DNA from: Erwinia persicina
GTDB taxonomy: Bacteria > Pseudomonadota > Gammaproteobacteria > Enterobacterales > Enterobacteriaceae
DNA length: 64,000 bases
Assembly: GCF_014838825.1 (NCBI RefSeq)
Contig: NZ_JACYMO010000004.1
Location: 376,387 to 440,386, forward strand
Direction: 5' to 3'
Numbering within the stretch: position 1 is the stretch's first letter; every line of letters begins with the position of its first letter. The translations under genes were made by a program, and so were the position numbers. Under the pieces are notes generated by a model. That model saw nothing but the letters and a program-made list of their open reading frames with translations. It searched no databases and had not been told where the DNA came from. This document shows positions 57,079 to 64,000 of the stretch, one piece after another.

Positions 57079-57103
57079 GCCTCGCTACAAAGCGGGGCTT
57101 TTT
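57079..57103 (+). terminator. tRNA-Phe terminator
   Basis: GCCTCGCT-ACAA-AGCGGGGC hairpin followed by TTTTT, 12 bases after the tRNA. Confidence 0.85.
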
Positions 57104-57733
57104 CCTTTACTGGCTACGGTAGATTTCTGGTCGTTGCAACACGTTATTTGTTTGCTGGATTTCTCGCCATTTTCGCAGATGTTAGTTACTTTTAGACACC
57201 TCAACATTTTCTGATGTATTTTTTTACCTCACAGCTACGGTCTTTCTACGGTCCTCTACGGTTCCTTTCTTTCAGATCATTCATAATGAAGTAGAAGACA
57301 CGGGGGAAACGGGGAATTATCATTCTGCCTTAATCCGCTGTCCTTAACGTGATTTTGTCGCGGGGAATAAGGTGGGGAAATCCCCAATAGCAAGCGGGGA
57401 AACTTGGCAGCATACACTCTCCACCATTCACATGGGGATCTTCACCAGTCCGTCCACCTGCAACAAGCTCTTTTTCCCTTTCACTTCTTACCTTTTCAGA
57501 ATCCCCCGTTCTCCACGCCATCATAAAATGATTTATCCGTAAGCTAAACGTACTGGACTGTTAAACCTGAGTGTCCGCTGTGAGCGAGGAGCGGACATAA
57601 CATCCTCGGGATAGTGTGGGAATGGTGTTGTCCCGTCACCCGTTTCAGACTGATGTTTTATTACGCAGAGTACTTTATGTCGATTGCTTATACATATAAA
57701 CTGGCAAAATAGGTTTTAATACGGAGATGAACA
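57104..57733. other. Island non-coding edge with short direct repeats
   Basis: About 630 bp with no credible gene. It contains four CTACGGT copies (57114, 57235, 57246, 57256), five GGGGAA copies between 57303 and 57401, and the hairpin GTCCGCT/AGCGGAC at 57573-57596. A 64-codon minus-strand frame at 57330-57524 has no ribosome site or recognisable family. Confidence 0.6.
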
Positions 57734-58654
57734 ATGTCCTTGTTACATCAGATTCAAGAGTCTGTGGTCCAAGATGGATCAAGCCTGGGTTCAATACTGC
57801 TTAAACTCCGACTCTTGGCAGCAAGATTAGGAAGTAACGATTTAGAAGAATGGGTCAAGCATGAATCGGAAGGCTATCCTAAGAATGCTGTGCTTCCCGA
57901 TTACAGAATAGTAGGAGTAACTTATAAAGGTACGTTTTCTGGCCCCTTTGGCTCTGGTATAAAAAATGCGCCTATACCACCAATATTAATAAAAACGTTT
58001 GCAAATGATAGCTGGAATAAGCACTCCGTCAGAGAAAGCATTGCTGCTGTTGACGAACTTGTTAAAGCTAGCGCAAAAGGTGGTTCTTTGGGGATTGATG
58101 CGTCAAATTTAATTCTTCTTCTACAAGGGAAGATATATGAAGATTATGCTTGCAATGATATCTCTGGAAATATTTCAGCGGTGTCATTATCAGAAATTTC
58201 ACAAGCCGTTCGCAATAGAGTTCTTGAATTAACAATTGAATTTGAGAAATCAATTCCCGCAGCAGCACACATCACTTTTGGTACTCAAAGCATGGATAAA
58301 GATAATGCGTCAAAAGCACAGCAAATAACACAACAAATAATTTATGGTAACGTTGGCAATGCCATCTCTGGTGGCAGCGAATCAACTATTAACGTAAATA
58401 TACAATCACACAATAAAGAATCAGTAGCAAACTATCTGAAAGATTCAGGTATTTCTGAAGAAGATGCCCGTGATTTCGCACTGATTGTAGCGTCTGAAAC
58501 ACCATCAAGTTCTGAAGAACCTTTTGGAGAAGGCGCAAAAAATTGGATTGCATCAAATATAAGAAAAGCTGCCGATGGGACTTGGAAAGTCGGGATGGCA
58601 GTTGCAACCAAAGTTCTAACAGAGGCTGCACTGAAATACTATGGTTTGCAGTAA
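57734..58654 (+). CDS. AbiTii-domain protein (putative abortive infection)
   Basis: A 306-residue protein whose N-terminus (SLLHQIQESVVQDGSSLGSILLKLRLLAARLGSNDLEEWVKHE, residues 2-44) has the look of the AbiTii domain, named after a lactococcal abortive-infection protein. Residues 50-180 continue the AbiTii region (YRIVGVTYKGTFSGPFGSG). A Gln/Ser-rich central part with IIYGNVGNAISGG follows, and the C-terminus ends in a Lys/Ala helix (TKVLTEAALKYYG). GGAG lies seven bases before the ATG. AT-rich codon use is unlike the backbone. Mechanism unknown; anti-phage role is inferred from family and island setting. A convergent 158-residue ORF follows. Confidence 0.75.
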   Translation: MSLLHQIQESVVQDGSSLGSILLKLRLLAARLGSNDLEEWVKHESEGYPKNAVLPDYRIVGVTYKGTFSGPFGSGIKNAPIPPILIKTFANDSWNKHSVRESIAAVDELVKASAKGGSLGIDASNLILLLQGKIYEDYACNDISGNISAVSLSEISQAVRNRVLELTIEFEKSIPAAAHITFGTQSMDKDNASKAQQITQQIIYGNVGNAISGGSESTINVNIQSHNKESVANYLKDSGISEEDARDFALIVASETPSSSEEPFGEGAKNWIASNIRKAADGTWKVGMAVATKVLTEAALKYYGLQ

Positions 58655-58756
58655 GCCATGGGCCGCATTTTGCGGCCAATTTTATATGTACAGTAAAGCT
58701 AAAAGTTCATTCCAAAGTAGTTAGTGCCCTTTTTGTGAAGACTTAGCCGTGTAATT

Positions 58757-59233
58757 TTATCTTACTCGATAAGCATGCTCCAACACCAATCTCGCTAAAT
58801 CAGTTCGTTGATTTGATAAATCGACCTCATACGTAAAACATAGTAATGATAGTACTCTTGCAAATTTAACCCGCACTTTTTGCAAAGTTTTATAGAAAAG
58901 TACTTCATTTGTCGAATTTTGATGTTTATATAATAACATTAAGTTTTGGCTTAGAGTGTGGATTAAATCTAATATTAAATGTTGCGCTTGCTTGGATTTT
59001 ATGTCTAATCTTAGTTGCTCTGTTTTTTCTTTAATTGATTCTAAACTTTTGATTACTGCTTGGGAAACCTCTAAATCGAATGGTGCAATTAACACCTTTT
59101 TACCTTCAAGGTAACTGAAGTATTTCTCAAACAGTTTCTTATCCGGATCGGATATAAATGGAATCAAATCTTTAGCTGTGATGCCCGAGATGGATGCGAC
59201 ATTTGCTAAACCACCAATTATTTCTAAAAACAA
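58757..59233 (-). CDS. Hypothetical helical protein, 158 residues
   Basis: Not recognised. The start is TTG with GGAG seven bases upstream, giving MFLEIIGGLANVASISG. The N-terminal 20 residues are hydrophobic/Gly-rich. The rest looks alpha-helical, with charged repeats (SLESIKEKTEQLRLDIKSKQAQHLILDLIHTL split across 60-95) and a C-terminal RTDLARLVLEHAYRVR. No catalytic motif is visible. It lies 102 bp from, and convergent with, the AbiTii gene, and shares its AT-rich composition; a shared defence role is only a guess. Confidence 0.65.
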   Translation of the reverse strand: MFLEIIGGLANVASISGITAKDLIPFISDPDKKLFEKYFSYLEGKKVLIAPFDLEVSQAVIKSLESIKEKTEQLRLDIKSKQAQHLILDLIHTLSQNLMLLYKHQNSTNEVLFYKTLQKVRVKFARVLSLLCFTYEVDLSNQRTDLARLVLEHAYRVR

Positions 59234-59664
59234 TTTCGGTCTCCTAGTGATAAATTAGATAATTAGACTCTTTTTTACTATTAAGTCTCGAAAATTAGAA
59301 TTATCCATTGGATTTAGGAATCTATAGATAATACTACGATCGTTTGGAATACGCCACTACCAGATTTGCCACATTACGTAAATTTAGTTATCTAGATCAA
59401 ACAACTATAATCACTCAGTAATAATTTCAATACTAAGCATCCCAATGTTGCCCGACCAGATTGTGTTTATCACAATTATTGGTATTAAGCTTTATTCCCT
59501 TCATGATTAAAGGTCCGATCCTGGCACTAAGCGGACCGCCTGAAACGCCCTAAAGCCTGCCATGAGCGAGAAGCCGACACTGGCCTAGATCATACTTGAA
59601 CCGTTCTCTGGAAATTCTATATAAGCAAATAGTTTTGTTAAGCCGGATGCTTATATTCAAAAGA
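59234..59664. other. AT-rich non-coding region left of IS903-type element
   Basis: 431 bp without a gene. The promoter of the 158-residue ORF must lie at its left end. From 59510 it contains GGTCCG/CGGACC and TGAGCGAGAAGCCGAC (59563), a decayed copy of the hairpin repeat at 57573. The last 9 bases are the IS target duplication. Confidence 0.6.
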
Positions 59665-60719
59665 GGCTTTGTTGAATAAATCGAACTTTTGGCCGCAATC
59701 AGGATCAGATCACCACATCTCTGACCCTGTAGTGGTACCCCGTGGCAAAACAAACGTTCAAAATCACCAATTGGAAAGCCTACAACAAGGCGCTCATCAA
59801 TCGGGGTTCACTGACATTCTGGCTCGATGAGTCGGCCATTCAGACCTGGTATGACGAACCAAAAACGGCGTCACGTGGTCGTCCACAACGTTATTCTGAG
59901 CTGGCCATCTCCACTGTTCTGATGCTCAAACGCGTCTTTCGCCTCACATTACGCGCTGCTCAGGGATTCATTGACTCCATTTTTACCCTGATGAATCTTC
60001 CGCTCCGTTGCCCGGATTATTCCTGCCTCAGCAGGCGGGCTAAGTCCGTCAGCATCCCTTTCAAAAACCCGACACGCGGTGAGATTGCCCATCTGGTAAT
60101 CGATTCCACCGGATTAAAAGTCTTCGGTGAGGGCGAATGGAAGGTGAAAAAACACGGCCAGGAGAAGCGCCGTGTCTGGCGGAAACTGCACCTGGCGGTG
60201 GATGCTGATACGCATGAGATTATCTGCGCTGACCTGTCCCTGAACAACGTGACTGATGCAGAGGCATTCCCGGGGCTTATCCGTCAGACGCACCGGAAAA
60301 TCAAAGCCGCCTGTGCTGACGGGGCTTATGACACAAAACGTTGCCACGACGAGTTGCGTCGCAAGAAAATTAAGGCGCTTATCCCGCCGCGAACGCGCGC
60401 CGATTACTGGCCGGTGGAGTATGCCGACAGAAATCAGGCGGTGGCGAGGCAACGGCTGACGGGAAGCAATGCGAACTGGAAATGGAACACGGCTTACAAC
60501 CGGCGGTCAGTGGCGGAAACGGCGATGTACCGTGTTAAACAACTGTTCGGTGGTCACCTGACGCTGCGTGACTACGATGCGCAGGTCGGTGAGGCTATGG
60601 CCATGATCCGTGCATTGAACAAAATGACGCGTGAAGGGATGCCAGAAAGTGTGCGGATTGCCTGAGGAAGTCAGTGACGAGAGGCGCTTTTATCTAAATC
60701 CGATTTATTCAACAAAGCC
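59665..60719 (+). mobile_element. Complete IS5-family (IS903 group) insertion sequence
   Basis: 1055 bp bounded by perfect 18-bp inverted repeats GGCTTTGTTGAATAAATC (59665-59682) and its complement (60702-60719). The 9-bp direct duplication TTCAAAAGA (59656-59664 and 60720-60728) is intact on both sides. Length, ends and duplication size are those of IS903. Intact transposase inside: recent and potentially mobile. Confidence 0.97.
59742..60665 (+). CDS. IS903-type transposase
   Basis: A 307-residue DDE transposase of the IS5/IS903 group, starting at GTG. Catalytic residues are visible: D in LVIDSTGLKVFGEGEW, D in ACADGAYDTKRC, and E in RRSVAETAMYRVK. Full length, no frameshift. Higher GC than the surrounding island genes. 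Confidence 0.97.
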   Translation: MAKQTFKITNWKAYNKALINRGSLTFWLDESAIQTWYDEPKTASRGRPQRYSELAISTVLMLKRVFRLTLRAAQGFIDSIFTLMNLPLRCPDYSCLSRRAKSVSIPFKNPTRGEIAHLVIDSTGLKVFGEGEWKVKKHGQEKRRVWRKLHLAVDADTHEIICADLSLNNVTDAEAFPGLIRQTHRKIKAACADGAYDTKRCHDELRRKKIKALIPPRTRADYWPVEYADRNQAVARQRLTGSNANWKWNTAYNRRSVAETAMYRVKQLFGGHLTLRDYDAQVGEAMAMIRALNKMTREGMPESVRIA

Positions 60720-60728
60720 TTCAAAAGA

Positions 60729-61162
60729 AGCAATAACGTGAGCGCGATGCAGCAGTCATGATTATCATGGTGTTTTATTCATGTATTTATCCTGAAAACA
60801 CGATGTATAATTACAAGACCATTTAAGCTTCTGAAACGGAGTGGACAAACTAAGTGCGCCAAGGACCCGAAGTGAGTGAAGAGCAGACGTCATATTAAAA
60901 TATTCAGTTGCCAGATTCCCAAATTTGTACCTCTTATAAGCTTCCCGCTTATCCATTGTAGATGCGTATCAGAATTGCTCTCTCTAACATTGACACAATA
61001 TACCAAGAAAGATGTTTTCTCGTTACCTTGTGGTAACAAGGAATGTTGCTAGTCATGTTTGAGAAGGTCACTCCTTTCCAGTCCGGTACTTTTACAGGCA
61101 GTGACCCTCTTCATAAGGAAATCTATAAATAGATTACCATTTATAATGGATGTTTAAAAAAC
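60729..61162. other. Non-coding region right of IS903-type element
   Basis: 434 bp with no convincing gene. It includes a third, degenerate copy of the island repeat (TGAGTGAAGAGCAGAC at 60873) and a GTTACC-TTGT-GGTAAC hairpin (61022-61037). Before the IS inserted it was continuous with the region ending at 59664. Confidence 0.55.
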
Positions 61163-62893
61163 CTATTTTAACATGTAATCCAGCTCATCTTTTATAGGTA
61201 TAATCTGTTCATAAAGTCGATGATATGCCTTACCAATAGCGCCTCTAAACTGTATTAACTTAGGCGGCATAGTTCCAATGTTAATAATATGGTCTTGCGT
61301 TATCCCCGGATAAGGATCAATAAAGACAACCTCTGAAATACCAAGTTGATATGCTTTTTTTGCACATAATTCACATGGGCTCGCAGTAGTATATAACTTC
61401 CCGCCAACAATACCGATCCCACCATATTTTGCTAATTGTAAAAAAGCATTCTCTTCTGCATGCAAAGCACGAGTATGCACTTGGTTACTTTTATTATCTA
61501 TACTGTTATGTATATCTTTAAAACAATATGAAATATTTCTTCCTTTAAAAGAACTTGATTGCTGAATTACTGGTTTAAAAATATCATAGAACTCTCGCGC
61601 CTTCTCTCTAAATTTTTCGTTATTTCTTTCATAATGGCTATATGTTTCTGAGTGAAAATCATTTATTAATCCATCAATCGACCGCATAGCACAAGGAACC
61701 TGTCCTTGAGCAACATCATTCCAACCAACTGATTTTATTGAGTTATCGCTATCAGTAACAACTGCACCCACCTGCCTTGAAATACAACCAGAGTTTAATT
61801 TTACTGTATATGCGACTTGCATGACCCTTTCCATTGATGTAGGGGATATTAATCCAGGGTGTTGCATTAACGCTATATACCATGCGATTTGGGCTTTTAG
61901 CACATTGTTATTATCATATTCATTCTTTGGGTTAAATAAATGTATATCAGATATTTCTATGCATTTTTTTACATTTGGATTCGTTAAGTGTTTATATTCA
62001 CTATCTCCTTTACCCGACTCTTCGTCATCAATTTTTTTAATTTGCTCTGGTGAAAATTTATGCAGCTTTTGTAAATATCTTGTTCTGTGTTCATCCGGCG
62101 CATTAATTGAAACTAAATGAAATGCTGCATATCGATCTTTAAAAAACTTAGCTTCATAGGGATTTCTTATTGCATCAATAACGACGTATGCTCTCTCATT
62201 TTTCACCTTCCTTATTGACTTAATAACTCTATTAATGGTCTCCGGCAAATGGAAAACAGAGCTTGGAATGAAGTCTTTGCTTTCATATTCTGCATCAACC
62301 TTGCCAATTCGTCTAATTGATTTACCCGCAGATTGATAAACCGAGACATATAAACCGGATTCTAACTGGTTTAATTCAGCCTTAAGGTCTCTCGTAAATT
62401 TTCTAACCAGCTGTAGAATCCTGATGAATGAACGTGTTATTTTTGGATCACTGAAATCAATTTCAGAGTGATGATCTAAAAGTTGTTTTATGACATCACT
62501 ATAATTTTCTTTTAAAAAACTTTTTGATAAAACACCTTTTCTTACTAAAGACTCACAGGATTTTTTAGCTATATTCTCTCCGCAAGAATATATGAAACTA
62601 GTTAGCTTTACAGCAGGTAATAATAGTAAGTATATTGATATAAGGTCACTGACCTTTATCGAATAAAAATTCCCCCAATGCTCTTCAGCAAACTTTTTAA
62701 CTATAGAGTAACGCCTTTTATCTAAACCCTTATAAAACCCACTCAAACCACTTAATTCAGGAAAGGCAATGCTTTTACTTTCTAATATATTTGCTGTAGT
62801 AGTACAACCTGAACCAGTCCTCCCAGTTAAACCAACCAGGATGAATTGATTATTTTCTAAAAATAACTCACTTATGAATTTTTGTTCCGCCAT
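61163..62893 (-). CDS. avcD: AvcD-like anti-phage dCTP/dCMP deaminase
   Basis: A 576-residue two-domain protein. Residues about 15-350 are a P-loop kinase-like domain with GLTGRTGSGCTT at 21-32; the usual Walker Lys is Cys30. Residues about 360-570 are a deoxycytidylate deaminase domain with zinc motif H478-A-E480 and P-C507-E-L-C510, preceded by SGCISRQVGAVVTD. This architecture is that of anti-phage deaminases such as Vibrio cholerae AvcD, which deplete dCTP/dCMP pools when infection shuts down host transcription and the repressor RNA AvcI is lost. AT-rich codon use marks transfer. The symbol denotes family; activity is inferred. Confidence 0.85.
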   Translation of the reverse strand: MAEQKFISELFLENNQFILVGLTGRTGSGCTTTANILESKSIAFPELSGLSGFYKGLDKRRYSIVKKFAEEHWGNFYSIKVSDLISIYLLLLPAVKLTSFIYSCGENIAKKSCESLVRKGVLSKSFLKENYSDVIKQLLDHHSEIDFSDPKITRSFIRILQLVRKFTRDLKAELNQLESGLYVSVYQSAGKSIRRIGKVDAEYESKDFIPSSVFHLPETINRVIKSIRKVKNERAYVVIDAIRNPYEAKFFKDRYAAFHLVSINAPDEHRTRYLQKLHKFSPEQIKKIDDEESGKGDSEYKHLTNPNVKKCIEISDIHLFNPKNEYDNNNVLKAQIAWYIALMQHPGLISPTSMERVMQVAYTVKLNSGCISRQVGAVVTDSDNSIKSVGWNDVAQGQVPCAMRSIDGLINDFHSETYSHYERNNEKFREKAREFYDIFKPVIQQSSSFKGRNISYCFKDIHNSIDNKSNQVHTRALHAEENAFLQLAKYGGIGIVGGKLYTTASPCELCAKKAYQLGISEVVFIDPYPGITQDHIINIGTMPPKLIQFRGAIGKAYHRLYEQIIPIKDELDYMLK

Positions 62894-63172
62894 CGTTTTG
62901 ATCCGTTATGCTTTAGCACATAATATTTACATGGTCACTCCAATTATCATCGAGAACTCAAAAAAATCAACAAGTTAGTTAACTTTTTGAAAAAAAATAA
63001 ACATCGATTTTGAAAATCAATCTACACATGAAATTAACCCATTGAAAAATAATGATTCGTTAGTTTGTAGCCCAACGCTAAATTCTATTTTTTTGTATGT
63101 AATGATCCCCACTCCCTTCTAGGCACATAGCCGTATGAAAAACCTGCCACATACGTGCAACACTTTTGGTTC
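62894..63172 (-). other. AT-rich leader upstream of the deaminase, candidate AvcI-like RNA locus
   Basis: No ORF. In V. cholerae the non-coding RNA AvcI is encoded immediately upstream of avcD and inhibits it. This gap has suitable size and AT content. Just before the deaminase ATG, TTATG/CATAA (62906-62923) can form a small hairpin next to the weak ribosome site CGGA. CGTATG/CATACG (near 63132-63156) is another inverted repeat. No conserved AvcI sequence was recognised, so this is a positional candidate only. Confidence 0.35.
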
Positions 63173-63346
63173 TTAGCGCATGTAATTGCCCCAGACAGGG
63201 GGATATATTATTTCTGTGTTGTCCTCCCCTGAGGGTACTTTTTCAATAAGACCAGAACTAGACCGTAAAGCCTGCTCTTTCTGCATTTCCCGTCTTAATT
63301 CATCCCATGTGGCACCAGCATTCCCTTCGCCACACCAGAAAATCAA
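63173..63346 (-). pseudogene. Possible C-terminal remnant of an unknown gene
   Basis: A 57-codon open frame ending in TAA at 63173, reading WCGEGNAGATWDELRREM near its start and IIYPPVWGNYMR at its end. Composition looks protein-like, but the frame is closed upstream by TAG at 63347 and has only a TTG without a ribosome site. It may be the tail of a gene broken when the island was assembled. Family not recognised. Confidence 0.3.
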
Positions 63347-63418
63347 CTACCGCATAAAAAGTGCCGTGCCGGGGATGGGTCAACCCTGACGTACTTAACA
63401 CCAATCACAGGAGGTAAT

Positions 63419-63839
63419 ATGTCCAGTCCGAAACGCTTCCGTTTTACCAGTCAGCTCATTAAATCCCTTCCTCCTAACTCATCAGATTCACGCAGTACCG
63501 ATGCTGAATACAGCGACACCGAGATTTCTGGCCTGAAATGTCTGGTCAGCAAAGGAGAAGGACGTAAAAAGTTTTTGCTCCGCTACCTCTACCATGGAAG
63601 AAAACGTGCCATCGCTATTGGCCACTGGCCTGAGGTGGATGTCACCTTAGCCCGTAAGATTGCCGTGGAACATAAACGCTCACTTGCCACCGGAACTGAC
63701 CCTAAGCAGGAACGCGAAAACAAGAGACAAGAGATGACATTTGATGAACTCTTTAACCAGCATTATCTGGCTTGGGCAAAGTCTGCTAAACGTAGCTGGG
63801 GAAAGGATTTCCAGCGCTACCGGGATCATATCCGTCCCG
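63419..63839 (+). pseudogene. Tyrosine integrase, truncated by an IS3-family element
   Basis: The first 140 codons of a P4-type tyrosine recombinase, from an ATG with a perfect AGGAGG. The DUF4102 arm-binding domain (about 20-90, FLLRYLYHGRKRAIAIGHWPEV, LARKIAVEHKRSLATGTDP) and the start of the core-binding domain (TFDELFNQHYLAWAKSAKRSW) are intact. At RDHIRP the frame runs into IS sequence and stops 12 codons later, so the catalytic R-H-R-Y domain is missing here. The rest may lie beyond the IS. It probably moved the island or one of its layers. Confidence 0.88.
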
Positions 63840-64000
63840 TGACCTGCTCCCCGTTGATTAACACACCGCGATGTTAGTAATGTCTTCATAAGCCACATGA
63901 GGACATCCCCATGAAGAAGCGTTTTTCCGACGAACAGATCATCAGTATTCTCCGCGAGGCCGAAGCCGGAGTTTCTGCCCGTGAGCTCTGCCGTAAGCAC
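63840..64000 (+). mobile_element. IS3-family insertion sequence, left end (continues past window)
   Basis: The left end starts TGACCTGCTCCCCGTTGATT at 63840, with the TGA terminus of IS3 elements, and is followed 71 bp later by orfA. It interrupts the integrase. The right end and target duplication lie outside the window. Confidence 0.85.
63911..64000 (+). CDS. IS3-family transposase OrfA (partial)
   Basis: The first 30 residues, MKKRFSDEQIISILREAEAG then VSARELCRKH, are the helix-turn-helix start of IS3-family OrfA proteins. The frame is open at the window edge. Confidence 0.9.
   Translation, partial: MKKRFSDEQIISILREAEAGVSARELCRKH

Larger units (their letters stand above)
57068..64000. 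mobile_element. Genomic island at tRNA-Phe (left part; right end outside window)
   Basis: Everything from the tRNA-Phe 3' end to the right edge is unlike the backbone: AT-rich, anti-phage-type genes, two insertion sequences and a tyrosine integrase (63419) broken by an IS. The tRNA 3' end is the likely attachment site, but the far copy of its repeat is not in the window, so the limits and whether it is one or several elements are unproven. Confidence 0.7.

Noticed and set aside
57330..57524. 64-codon minus-strand ORF near the island edge
   Set aside because: No ribosome site, no family resemblance, and it overlaps the GGGGAA repeat cluster; probably chance.
59464..59482. CRP-like TGTG...CACA palindrome left of the IS
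   Set aside because: Half-site spacing is four rather than six bases and no gene start lies at a useful distance.
59521..59600. Possible CRISPR or short palindromic array in the island
   Set aside because: Repeats are only three, diverged and kilobases apart, with no regular spacers; not a CRISPR array.

Overview
The window is a chromosomal segment of a gamma-proteobacterium of the order Enterobacterales. Gene order follows the Escherichia coli 94-95 min region almost gene for gene: ytfJ-cysQ-cpdB-fklB-ytfB, rplI-rpsR-priB-rpsF, rlmB-rnr-nsrR-purA, hflC-hflK-hflX-hfq-miaA-mutL-amiB-tsaE-nnr/queG, tRNA-Gly, orn-rsgA-psd-mscM-epmA-frdABCD-blc-ecnB-efp-epmB, groEL-groES-fxsA-aspA-dcuA-dsbD-yjdC and tRNA-Phe. 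Protein divergence and the missing E. coli neighbours (ula operon, cycA, ampC, sugE, cutA) suggest Erwiniaceae (Erwinia/Pantoea-like); that placement is an inference from the sequence alone.

Bases 1-28200 are housekeeping backbone: nucleotide salvage, the S6/S18 ribosomal operon, a chemotaxis receptor set between yjfP and bsmA, RNA processing and NO sensing, and the long tsaE-amiB-mutL-miaA-hfq-hflXKC cluster transcribed leftward. Bases 28183-28496 hold a cluster of DnaA boxes between queG and tRNA-Gly, the position of the replication-control locus datA in E. coli.

Bases 28573-34067 are an accessory block that splits what is a tandem tRNA-Gly array in E. coli. One tRNA-Gly lies left of it and two lie right. 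The block carries a YadA-type trimeric autotransporter adhesin, a membrane-anchored Sel1-repeat protein, a guanine-deaminase-like enzyme and a divergent CynR-like regulator. Bases 34250-56900 return to backbone. The elongation factor P modification genes (epmA, efp, epmB) bracket the fumarate reductase operon. groES-groEL has a recognisable heat-shock promoter, and a perfect CRP site lies between fxsA and aspA. The backbone ends at a tRNA-Phe gene (pheU position).

From 57068 to the right edge is an AT-rich genomic island at tRNA-Phe with anti-phage character. It holds an AbiTii-domain protein, a convergent unknown 158-residue protein, a complete IS903-type element with a perfect 9-bp target duplication, an AvcD-like anti-phage dCTP/dCMP deaminase, and a tyrosine integrase cut after about 140 codons by an IS3-family element that runs off the window. 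The most promising system is the AvcD-like deaminase together with the AT-rich region upstream of it, where a repressor RNA of the AvcI type would be expected. The AbiTii/158-residue pair comes next.
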